A stretch of 64,000 nt of DNA, from contig JANQKQ010000055.1 in NCBI GenBank assembly GCA_028281105.1, forward strand, positions 28,875 to 92,874, given 5' to 3'. The position numbers and the translations under genes were made by a program. The DNA comes from Rhizobiaceae bacterium (GTDB taxonomy: Bacteria; Pseudomonadota; Alphaproteobacteria; Rhizobiales; Rhizobiaceae). Shown piece by piece: positions 53,606 through 60,423 of this stretch; positions within the stretch are counted from its first letter, which is position 1, and each line of letters begins with the position of its first letter. Under the pieces are notes generated by a model. It made no database searches, had not been told where the DNA came from, and saw only the letters and a program-made list of their open reading frames with translations.

Positions 53606-55699
53606 CTACCCGCCGAAGATCAGATCAAACAGGGTGCGGCGAGCCGGCGCCTGCCCGCCCACTTCACCGGGCGGCGCCAGCGTCCCGGTCGCCCTTCGAT
53701 CAACCGGTGCCTGCCCGTCTCCGCTCGCCACATCCGGCCGCCTGACCGGCAGGGCGGCGACCTCGGGCATGAAATCGCCCGGTAGCGCCGCGACCGGCAT
53801 ATCTTCATGGGCGGCACTCATCACCGTCTTCCACACCTGGGCGGGCAGGCCGCCGCCGGTCAGCCTGTTGGTGGCGCTGCCGTCGTCGTTGCCGAACCAC
53901 AGACCGGTCACCAGGTCGGCGGTGTAGCCGACGAACCAGCCGTCGCGGAAACTCTGGCTGGTGCCGGTCTTTCCGGCCGCCGGCCGGTCGCCGAGCCGCG
54001 CCGCCCGGCCGGTGCCCGCTTCCAGCGCCTCGCGCAGCATCGAATTCATCATCCCCAGCTCGCGCGCGGCAATCACCTGTTGGGCGGCTTCAGGGTCGCG
54101 TTCGTACAGGATTTCTCCGTCCGCCGTCGTGACCCGGCGCACCAGGTACGGGGTGACTGCGTAGCCGCCGTTGGCGAGCGCCGCATAGGCGCCGGTCAGC
54201 TCCAAAAGCGTGGTCTCCGCCGTCCCCAACGCAATCGAGGCATTGGCGGCAAGCTTCGAGCGCACACCAAGCCGCCGCGCGGTCTCGATCACCCGAGCCG
54301 GCCCGTTTTCCATTACCAGCTGTGCGGCCACCGTGTTGAGCGATTGCGACAGGGCTTCAGCCAGCGTAACCGGCCCGCGATATTTGCGGTCGTAGTTCTC
54401 CGGCGTCCACTTGCCGATGCGCACCGGCGCGTCCTGGCGCACCGAGCCGGGCGAACGACCCGCTTCCAGCGCCGTCAGATAGACGAACGGCTTGAAGGCC
54501 GAGCCTGGCTGACGCTTTGCGTCGGTCGCTCGATTGAACTGGCTTGCCGCATATTCGCGTCCGCCCACCAGCGCGCGGATCGCCCCGTCGCCGTCGAGCG
54601 TCACCAACGCGCCCTGGCCCACCGAAAGGCGCTCGCCATCGCGGGCAAGCGCGACCGCGATCTCGTCGCCGGCGACGCCCTGCAGCCGCTTGTCGATCGT
54701 GGTCTCGATGACGATGTCGGTACGCATGTCGCCGATCAGCGCGGGCAGGCGCGCCATCACCATGTCGGCCACATAGTGTTCCGAGCCGGTCAGATACCGC
54801 TTCGCGCCGCTGGCCTGCTGGGTGAGCGCGGTCGCGGTCTCGCGATCGGAAACAAAGCCGGCCCGGCGCATCGCCGCCAGCACCAGTTGGGCGCGCTCGC
54901 CGGCCGCTTCCGGGTCGCGCGCCGGCGACAGCCGCGAGGGTGCCTTGAGCACGCCGGCCAGCGTGGCCGCTTCGAACAGGTTGAGATCGCGGGCCGGCTT
55001 GTCGAAGTACCGCCGCGCTGCGGCGTCGATGCCGGTGGCGCCGGAGCCGAAATAGACCCGGTTGAGATAGAGTTCCAGAATCTCGTCTTTGGAGAACCGC
55101 GTCTCCAGCCACACCGCCAGGACCGCTTCCTGGATCTTGCGCCCGATCGTTCGCTCGGGCTTCAGGAACAGGTTCTTGGCCAGTTGCTGGGTCAACGTCG
55201 AGCCGCCCTGAACCAGCCGGCCGGCGACAATGTTGCGTGTCATGGCCCGCGCCAGGCCAAGCGGATCGATGCCGAAATGGTGCTCGAACCGGCGATCCTC
55301 GATGGCGATCACCGCCATCGGCACATAAGGTGAGATTTCATCGAGCGGCACCGCCTGGCCGCCGGTCGCGCCGCGGTTGGCGAGCAGCTCGCCGTCCACC
55401 GACACGATGCGCGCGTTGGGCGGGCGGTCGGGAATCGCCCACACGCTGGTCTGCGGCAGTTGCGCCGCGTGGTAGCCCACCAGGCATATGCCGGCGATGC
55501 CAAGCCAGATGCCGATCACCAGGGACCAATAGACGCTGCGGCTGGCGAACCTGAGCAGACCGCGCCTGCGCGCCCGCTTTGGGCTGCGGCTCGTGCGTCG
55601 TCGGGCGGGCGCCGCTTTGGTTCGTTTCGCACCGCTCTTCGCCGAGGCGGCGTCGAAAGTCGGCTCGATCCGCCGCGGCGATTTCTTACGTCTTAGCAT
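53606..55699 (-). CDS. bifunctional penicillin-binding protein 1A
   Basis: Peptidoglycan synthase of 697 aa with glycosyltransferase and transpeptidase activities. A strongly basic cytoplasmic tail (residues 1-55) is followed by one membrane helix (57-78) and the GT51 domain: catalytic E134 in IAIEDRRFEHHFGIDP, GGSTLTQQLAKNLFL and the second KIQEAVLAVWLETRFSKDEI block. The transpeptidase has S400-x-x-K403 (PGSAFKPF), S453-L-N455 and K577-T-G (AAGKTGTSQS). The long basic tail is common in alphaproteobacterial class A PBPs of the PbpC/1A group. Start ATG at 55699. Confidence 0.95.
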   Translation of the reverse strand: MLRRKKSPRRIEPTFDAASAKSGAKRTKAAPARRRTSRSPKRARRRGLLRFASRSVYWSLVIGIWLGIAGICLVGYHAAQLPQTSVWAIPDRPPNARIVSVDGELLANRGATGGQAVPLDEISPYVPMAVIAIEDRRFEHHFGIDPLGLARAMTRNIVAGRLVQGGSTLTQQLAKNLFLKPERTIGRKIQEAVLAVWLETRFSKDEILELYLNRVYFGSGATGIDAAARRYFDKPARDLNLFEAATLAGVLKAPSRLSPARDPEAAGERAQLVLAAMRRAGFVSDRETATALTQQASGAKRYLTGSEHYVADMVMARLPALIGDMRTDIVIETTIDKRLQGVAGDEIAVALARDGERLSVGQGALVTLDGDGAIRALVGGREYAASQFNRATDAKRQPGSAFKPFVYLTALEAGRSPGSVRQDAPVRIGKWTPENYDRKYRGPVTLAEALSQSLNTVAAQLVMENGPARVIETARRLGVRSKLAANASIALGTAETTLLELTGAYAALANGGYAVTPYLVRRVTTADGEILYERDPEAAQQVIAARELGMMNSMLREALEAGTGRAARLGDRPAAGKTGTSQSFRDGWFVGYTADLVTGLWFGNDDGSATNRLTGGGLPAQVWKTVMSAAHEDMPVAALPGDFMPEVAALPVRRPDVASGDGQAPVDRRATGTLAPPGEVGGQAPARRTLFDLIFGG

Positions 55700-55730
55700 G
55701 GGCGCTCGAACATCTTGGCGTGTGGTGTCG

Positions 55731-55827
55731 GCCGAAACCGGGTTTGGTTGACGATTGGTTGACGTGAGCGCGAGGCTAGCCGCCGCGATTTAACGGCCCG
55801 TAAAGAATGATCGCCGAAACCGGGTTT
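55731..55827. repeat. 15-nt direct repeat upstream of the acyltransferase gene
   Basis: GCCGAAACCGGGTTT occurs at 55731-55745 and again at 55813-55827; the second copy extends to the palindrome GAAACCGGGTTTC. Between them GGTTGACG is repeated in tandem (around 55747-55765). The region separates the divergent PBP1a and acyltransferase genes, so these may be paired regulator sites or a local duplication. Confidence 0.45.
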
Positions 55828-55940
55828 CGATGGCGTCGCATCGCTCACTTCGCCAATGCGGTTAACGCAATATTGCCGATCCTGGCCCGATTATTGCAGC
55901 CGAACCGGCAAGTGCCGCTTCCAACTCGATCGGTATCGCA

Positions 55941-57047
55941 ATGAGCCATTCACCGCACGCAACGTCCCGGGTGGCCTGGGTCGATGTCGCCAAGGGCATC
56001 TCGATCATCCTGGTGGTGATGATGCACTCCACGCTGGGCGTGGAGCTGGCGATGGACGCGCGCGGCTGGATGGGGTCGTTGGTCGAGTTCGCGCGGCCTT
56101 TCCGCATCCCCTGCTTCATGCTGGTCTCAGGCCTGTTCCTGCACCGCACGATCAACTCGCCCTGGGGCCGCTATCTAGACCGCAAGGTGCTGCATTTCGC
56201 CTATTTCTATGTGTTGTGGCTCACCATCCAGACGGCGGCCAAGACGCCGCTGTGGATGTCGGAAGGCCAGAGCCCGGCCGACATCGCCACCAGCTATTTC
56301 GCTTCATACGTGCAGCCGTTCGGCACCCTGTGGTTCATCTACCTGCTTCCCGTCTTCTTCCTCGTCACCCGGCTGACCAACGGCGTCTCCTGGCGCTGGA
56401 TCCTGGCGGCCGCCATCGTGTTGGAACTGGCGCCCATTCACACCGGCCTGGTGGTGGTCGACGAGTTCGCCTCGCGCTTCGTCTATTTCTATGCCGGCTA
56501 CGCATTGTCCCGGCATTTCTTCGCCTTGTCCGCCTGGGCGAGTAAGGCCGGACCGGCCCTTGTCGGGCTGTTGGGCCTGTGGGCGCTGGCCAACGCCGCC
56601 ACCGTCTATTTCGCGGTTCCGGACCCGTTGAATGAACTGGCGCAACGCAGCAGCTCGCATTCGTGGGTCAAGATGGCCGACCTGCCGATGATCTCGCTTG
56701 TGTTAGGTCTTGCAGGCGCATGTGCCGTCATCGCGATTTCCGCCTGGATTGCAGCAACCACTCCCGGCAAGGCGATTCGCTGGGTCGGCGAGCGGTCCAT
56801 CGTGGTCTACCTGGCGTTCTTTCTGCCGATGGCGGCCACCCGCATCGTGCTGATCCGCTTCTTCGGCGAGATCTTGGGGCCCGGCGAGATATCGGCCCTG
56901 GTGACGGCTGCCGGCGTTATCGGGCCGCTCTTGCTCTACGGGTTCATACAGTTCACCAACCGGAGCCGTTTCCTGTTCGAACGGCCGCGTTGGGCCAGGC
57001 TCGAAGGCCGGACCCGCTCGCTCACAGAGCCGCAGCCGGCGCGCTGA
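55941..57047 (+). CDS. acyltransferase family 3 membrane protein
   Basis: A 368-aa integral membrane O-acyltransferase-like protein with about ten membrane helices. The N-terminal motif WVDVAKGISIILVVMMHSTL and, 60 residues on, FRIPCFMLVSGLFLHRTINS show the family; the histidine in MMHS is the usual catalytic residue. Members modify sugars, lipopolysaccharide or osmoregulated glucans with acetyl or succinyl groups (OpgC, ExoZ, NodX). No polysaccharide genes lie next to it, so the acceptor is unknown. Start ATG at 55941. Convergent with the M20 dipeptidase gene, with 3 bp between stops. Confidence 0.9.
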   Translation: MSHSPHATSRVAWVDVAKGISIILVVMMHSTLGVELAMDARGWMGSLVEFARPFRIPCFMLVSGLFLHRTINSPWGRYLDRKVLHFAYFYVLWLTIQTAAKTPLWMSEGQSPADIATSYFASYVQPFGTLWFIYLLPVFFLVTRLTNGVSWRWILAAAIVLELAPIHTGLVVVDEFASRFVYFYAGYALSRHFFALSAWASKAGPALVGLLGLWALANAATVYFAVPDPLNELAQRSSSHSWVKMADLPMISLVLGLAGACAVIAISAWIAATTPGKAIRWVGERSIVVYLAFFLPMAATRIVLIRFFGEILGPGEISALVTAAGVIGPLLLYGFIQFTNRSRFLFERPRWARLEGRTRSLTEPQPAR

Positions 57048-57050
57048 ACC

Positions 57051-58436
57051 TCAGCCGGAAGCCAGTCCGGCAAGGATGCGCGCCCATGAGCGCGTGCCCC
57101 TATGGAAGCTGGCCAGATCGTATTTCTCGTTGGGCGAATGCACCCGGTCGTCGTCCAGGCCGAAGCCGACCAGCAGCGAGTCCATGCCAAGCGTCCGCTT
57201 GAAGTCGCCGACGATCGGAATCGACCCGCCCACGGCGACCATCGCCGGTTCCTTACCCCACTCATCGGCCAGCGCGGCTGCGGCAGTCTTCAGCGCCGGC
57301 ATCTCGGGATCGAGCTGCAACGCCGGACCGGCGCCGCCGTCGATAAACTCAACCCGGCAGTCGGCGGGCAGCCGGGCGTTGACGAATGCCTTGATCGACT
57401 CGATCACCTTGTGCGGGTCCTGGTTTGCCACCAGCCGGCAGGTGATCTTGGCGAACGCTTCGGCCGGGATCACCGTCTTCATGCCGTCGCCGGTATAGCC
57501 GCCGCTCACCCCGTTGATCTCGCAAGTCGGCCGCGACCAGATCTGCTCGAGCACCGAGCGGCCGCGCTCGCCGGCGGGAACCGACAGGCCGATCTCGCCG
57601 AGAAACTGTTCTTCGGAGAAATCGAGGCGCCGCCACGCCTGCAGAGTTTCTTCAGGCACCTCCGCCACGTCGTCGTAGAAGCCGTCCAGCATCACCCGGC
57701 CGCCATCGTCGTGCAGATCGCCGAGGATTTTCGCCAGCACGTGGATCGGATTGGCGGCGGCCGAGCCGTACATGCCCGAATGCAGGTCGCGGTTGGCCGC
57801 GTACACGTTGACCTGAAGGCCCGCCATGCCGCGCAACGCCACCGAGATCGCCGGTGTCTGGCGGTCCCACATGCCGGTGTCGCAGACCATCACCATGTCG
57901 GCCTTGATCTCCTCGCCATGCTCGGCGAGGAAGCCCGGCAGCGACGGCGAGCCGCTTTCCTCCTCGCCCTCGAACAGCACCGAAATGCGGCAGGGCAGGC
58001 TGCCGGTTTCGCGCTGCCAGGCACGGCAGGCCTCGACGAAGGTCATCAACTGGCCCTTATCGTCACAGGCGCCGCGCGCTTCGATCTGTTTGCCTTCGGG
58101 GCCATCGCCGATCCTCGGCTCGAACGGCGGGTGGTCCCACAGTTCCAGCGGATCGACCGGCTGCACGTCGTAATGGCCGTAGAACAGAATGTGCGGCCCC
58201 TCAGCCGGGCCTTCATGGTGCCCCACAACCATTGGATGACCGGTGGTGGGAATGGTGCGTGCGGAAAAGCCAATCGAGGCTAAATCCTCGACCAGCAGAT
58301 CGGCCGCCCTGGCGCATTCGGCCGCATAGGCAGGATCCGTGGAAATGCTCTCGATGCGCAGCAGCGCGAACAGCCGCTCCAGCGCATTGTCCAAATCCTT
58401 ATCGATGCTGGAAAGCACCTGGTCCAACTGGGTCAT
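57051..58436 (-). CDS. M20-family dipeptidase
   Basis: Zinc metallopeptidase of 461 aa of the M20 family (ArgE/DapE/carnosinase-like, CNDP group). Metal-site blocks: HILFYGHYDVQPVDPLELWD, GACDDKGQLMTFVEA and VLFEGEEESGSPSLPGFLAE, followed by the lid domain and a terminal metal histidine in VHSPNEKYDLASFHRG. It should cleave dipeptides or N-blocked amino acids in the cytoplasm. Start: ATG at 58436; a GTG at 58442 lies 4 bp after AAGGGGACCG and is an alternative. Upstream lies a gene-free stretch of 403 bp. Confidence 0.94.
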   Translation of the reverse strand: MTQLDQVLSSIDKDLDNALERLFALLRIESISTDPAYAAECARAADLLVEDLASIGFSARTIPTTGHPMVVGHHEGPAEGPHILFYGHYDVQPVDPLELWDHPPFEPRIGDGPEGKQIEARGACDDKGQLMTFVEACRAWQRETGSLPCRISVLFEGEEESGSPSLPGFLAEHGEEIKADMVMVCDTGMWDRQTPAISVALRGMAGLQVNVYAANRDLHSGMYGSAAANPIHVLAKILGDLHDDGGRVMLDGFYDDVAEVPEETLQAWRRLDFSEEQFLGEIGLSVPAGERGRSVLEQIWSRPTCEINGVSGGYTGDGMKTVIPAEAFAKITCRLVANQDPHKVIESIKAFVNARLPADCRVEFIDGGAGPALQLDPEMPALKTAAAALADEWGKEPAMVAVGGSIPIVGDFKRTLGMDSLLVGFGLDDDRVHSPNEKYDLASFHRGTRSWARILAGLASG

Positions 58437-58442
58437 GCTCAC

Positions 58443-58839
58443 CGGTCCCCTTAATCTCGGCCGAAGAAGCCGCTCAAAACCGAAACGAACCCTAGCCGAC
58501 GCACCGCGTAGCGCAAGGGTGTCTCGGCGAACGAGCCGGGCCTGGTGGGAAAGGAGGGGGAATGGCGAACTGTTGCAGCTTGGTCGGCGGGTAGGGGTTG
58601 GCGCCGCAACAGTTCGCTCAGTGAGGCATCCGGAAGCTCATGGGGGGACAAGTCCGGATGCGGCCATTGGCGATGGGGGACAGACCGCCAGTGGCGCGTC
58701 GGCGTTACCGACATGAGACGCAGATGGGTTGGTGCGGCGCAAAATTCAACGGCCCGTCAATCACACCGGCGTGAAAACCCATGAGTGCCGGGACAAATTT
58801 GTATGATCGCGCCGATGCCCTTGCAGGACCGGAAGCGGC
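58443..58839. other. 397-bp gene-free region upstream of the M20 dipeptidase gene
   Basis: No convincing protein gene: an 87-codon minus-strand frame (58451-58714) and a 79-codon plus-strand frame both run through a set of hairpins and have no ribosome-binding site. The part 58565-58712 is a hairpin array described separately. The flanks, 58443-58545 and 58722-58839, show nothing clear apart from GGAGGGGGAATGG at 58553-58565 just before the first hairpin. Confidence 0.7.
58565..58721. ncRNA. candidate structured RNA: four consecutive hairpins
   Basis: H1: GCGAACTGTTGC (58565-58576) pairs perfectly with 58606-58617. H2: GCATCCGGA (58626-58634) pairs perfectly with 58653-58661. H3: GCCATTGGCG (58663-58672) pairs with 58686-58695 with one G-T. 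H4: GTCGG-CGTTA-CCGAC (58698-58712), with an alternative longer-range GCGTC/GACGC pairing. The loops of H2 and H3 share ATGGGGG(G)ACA although their stems differ. On the minus strand these loops read TGT-C-rich-AT, which could pair with Shine-Dalgarno sequences; on the plus strand they carry exposed GGA. The transcribed strand, promoter and end are unknown. Confidence 0.45.
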
Positions 58840-59427
58840 CTATCCGGCCAGGTCCTCGCGCACGAACTCCAGCCTGTCCTGGCCCCAGTGCATGTTGTCG
58901 CCGATGAAGAAGGTCGGCACGCCGAACGCGCCGCGTTTCACTGCCTCGTCGGTGGCATCGATCAGCGCCTGTTTCACTGCGGGGTCCTGAATCTTCTCGG
59001 CGAACTCCGCCGGGTCGATGCCTGCTTCGGCCACGACCCGGCCGATGACTTCCGGCTCGGTGAGGTTCTTGTTGCTCACCCACATGGCGTCGAAGAAGCC
59101 GGCCACGAGCGCGCCAAAACGCTCATCGTCCCTGTACGCGATCAGCCCGCGCATGATGGGCAGGGAATTGATGGGGAATTCGTCGTTCATCTTGAACTCG
59201 ACGCCTTGGGCCCGCGCCCAGCGGTGCAGGTCGGCGAATAGCCATTTGCCCTTGGCAGGCACGGTGATCGGACTGGCATTGCCGGTCGCCTTGAACACCC
59301 CGCCCAGCAGGATCGGCTTCCAGGCGACCGTTGCGCCGGTCTCGTCGGCGAGCGTACGCATCTGCGTCCAGGCCAGATAGCTGGCCGGGCTGATCACGTC
59401 GAAATAGAACTCCACCTGCTTGGTCAT
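58840..59427 (-). CDS. 2-hydroxychromene-2-carboxylate isomerase-like (DsbA fold, kappa-GST type)
   Basis: A 195-aa cytoplasmic protein with the kappa-class GST/HCCA isomerase fold. It begins KQVEFYFDVISPASYLAW, where the serine of SPASYL binds glutathione, and ends with VPTFFIGDNMHWGQDRLEFV, the cis-proline block. The middle helical part (FPINSLPIMRGLIAYRDDER) matches the isomerase group. It acts in naphthalene-type degradation in some bacteria, or in glutathione-dependent detoxification; no aromatic-ring genes are near. ATG at 59427. It follows an SDR gene on the same strand by 20 bp, so both probably form an operon. Confidence 0.9.
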   Translation of the reverse strand: MTKQVEFYFDVISPASYLAWTQMRTLADETGATVAWKPILLGGVFKATGNASPITVPAKGKWLFADLHRWARAQGVEFKMNDEFPINSLPIMRGLIAYRDDERFGALVAGFFDAMWVSNKNLTEPEVIGRVVAEAGIDPAEFAEKIQDPAVKQALIDATDEAVKRGAFGVPTFFIGDNMHWGQDRLEFVREDLAG

Positions 59428-59447
59428 CGCTCGCTCTTCGCCGTTGT

Positions 59448-60185
59448 TCAAAAGTCCTCGATCCACGGACGCAGATCGAGCTCGAAGCTCCACGCGTCGC
59501 GCGGCTGACAATGAACCTGCCAATACATTTCGGCAATATGGTCCGGCGACAAAATCCCGCCCTGGTCCTTCTTGGCATGGGCGTGCGGCCAGTTCTCACG
59601 GATGAATTCCGTGTCGATCGCTCCATCAATGACAAAATGGGCCACGTGGATGCCCTGCGGCCAGTATTCGCGCGCCAGCCCCTGGGTCATGCCGCGCAGC
59701 GCGAACTTGGCGGAAGCGAACGCCGCGCCGCCGGCATAGCCCTTGACCGAGGCCGACGCGCCGGTCACCAGCACCGAGCCGCGCCCGCGCGGGACCATGC
59801 GGCGCACCGCTTCGCGGCAGGTCAGGAAGCCGGCGAAGCAGGCCATCTCCCAGATCTTGAAGAACTTGCGCACCTCGATCTCGGCGAAGCGAAACCGCAC
59901 ATTGCCGCCGATATTGAACACCGCCACCTCGACCGGACCGATGTCTTTCTCGATGCGGTCGTAGAGCGCGATCATCTCCTCTTCCTTGCGCGCATCGGCG
60001 CCGATCGGCGTCGCGGAGCCACCGGTCTTCTCGATCTCTTCGACCAGGCCCGCCAGCTTGTCGACGCCCCGGCGCACCACCACGGCGTGAAACCCCTCGC
60101 GAGCGAAGCGCCGCGCGATGGCGCCGCCGGTGGCGTCGCCCGCGCCGACGACCAGGCAGACTTTGGATTCGGATTTTTCGCTCAT
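59448..60185 (-). CDS. SDR-family oxidoreductase
   Basis: A 245-aa NAD(P)-dependent short-chain dehydrogenase-like protein: cofactor site VVGAGDATGGAIARRFAREG (a variant with GAGDATGG in place of TGxxxGxG), NIGGNVRFRF near the NAG position, and a late ASASVKGYAGGAAFASAKFAL. The usual catalytic tyrosine of Y-x3-K is replaced (FASAK), so classic reductase activity is doubtful; this glucose/ribitol-type subgroup is often left uncharacterised. Start ATG at 60185 (an ATG at 60197 is possible). Upstream gene of the pair with the isomerase-like protein; divergent from polA across a large palindrome. Confidence 0.85.
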   Translation of the reverse strand: MSEKSESKVCLVVGAGDATGGAIARRFAREGFHAVVVRRGVDKLAGLVEEIEKTGGSATPIGADARKEEEMIALYDRIEKDIGPVEVAVFNIGGNVRFRFAEIEVRKFFKIWEMACFAGFLTCREAVRRMVPRGRGSVLVTGASASVKGYAGGAAFASAKFALRGMTQGLAREYWPQGIHVAHFVIDGAIDTEFIRENWPHAHAKKDQGGILSPDHIAEMYWQVHCQPRDAWSFELDLRPWIEDF

Positions 60186-60254
60186 CGCCGTGTCCATCCT
60201 TCGGTCCCGACACCGTACCGGGTGCGTCGGCGATGTCCATCAGATCATGTTTCA

Positions 60255-60337
60255 CGGCACCAGCCCGCTCCCCCACCCAGCTACCCCAACCAGGATACTG
60301 ACGTGGGGTGGCTGGGTGGGGGAGCGGGCTGGTGCCG
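60255..60337. repeat. large inverted repeat (34-bp stem, 15-nt loop)
   Basis: The left arm 60255-60288 (CGGCACCAGCCCGCTCCCCC then ACCCAGCTACCCCA) is the reverse complement of 60304-60337 except for one base, which still forms a G-U pair in RNA. The loop is 15 nt (60289-60303, ACCAGGATACTGACG). It lies between the divergent start codons at 60185 and 60424, so it is not a terminator between convergent genes. Its length and G/C strand skew suggest a dispersed palindromic element. Confidence 0.93.
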
Positions 60338-60423
60338 GTAAGTCAGTCAGTTGAAACCCTGCCCGCCCTTGCATTTTGCCAATGCGCGGGCAATCGTGGT
60401 GAGCTTCCTGCATATGGAGACCC

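Noticed and set aside
53807..55333. 508-codon open frame on the plus strand opposite the PBP1a gene
   Set aside because: Antisense to an intact class A PBP; highly repetitive Arg/Gly/Ala composition and no domain.
58451..58714. 87-codon minus-strand frame in the gene-free region before the M20 dipeptidase
   Set aside because: No ribosome-binding site; it runs through all four hairpins, whose pairing explains the sequence better than coding does.
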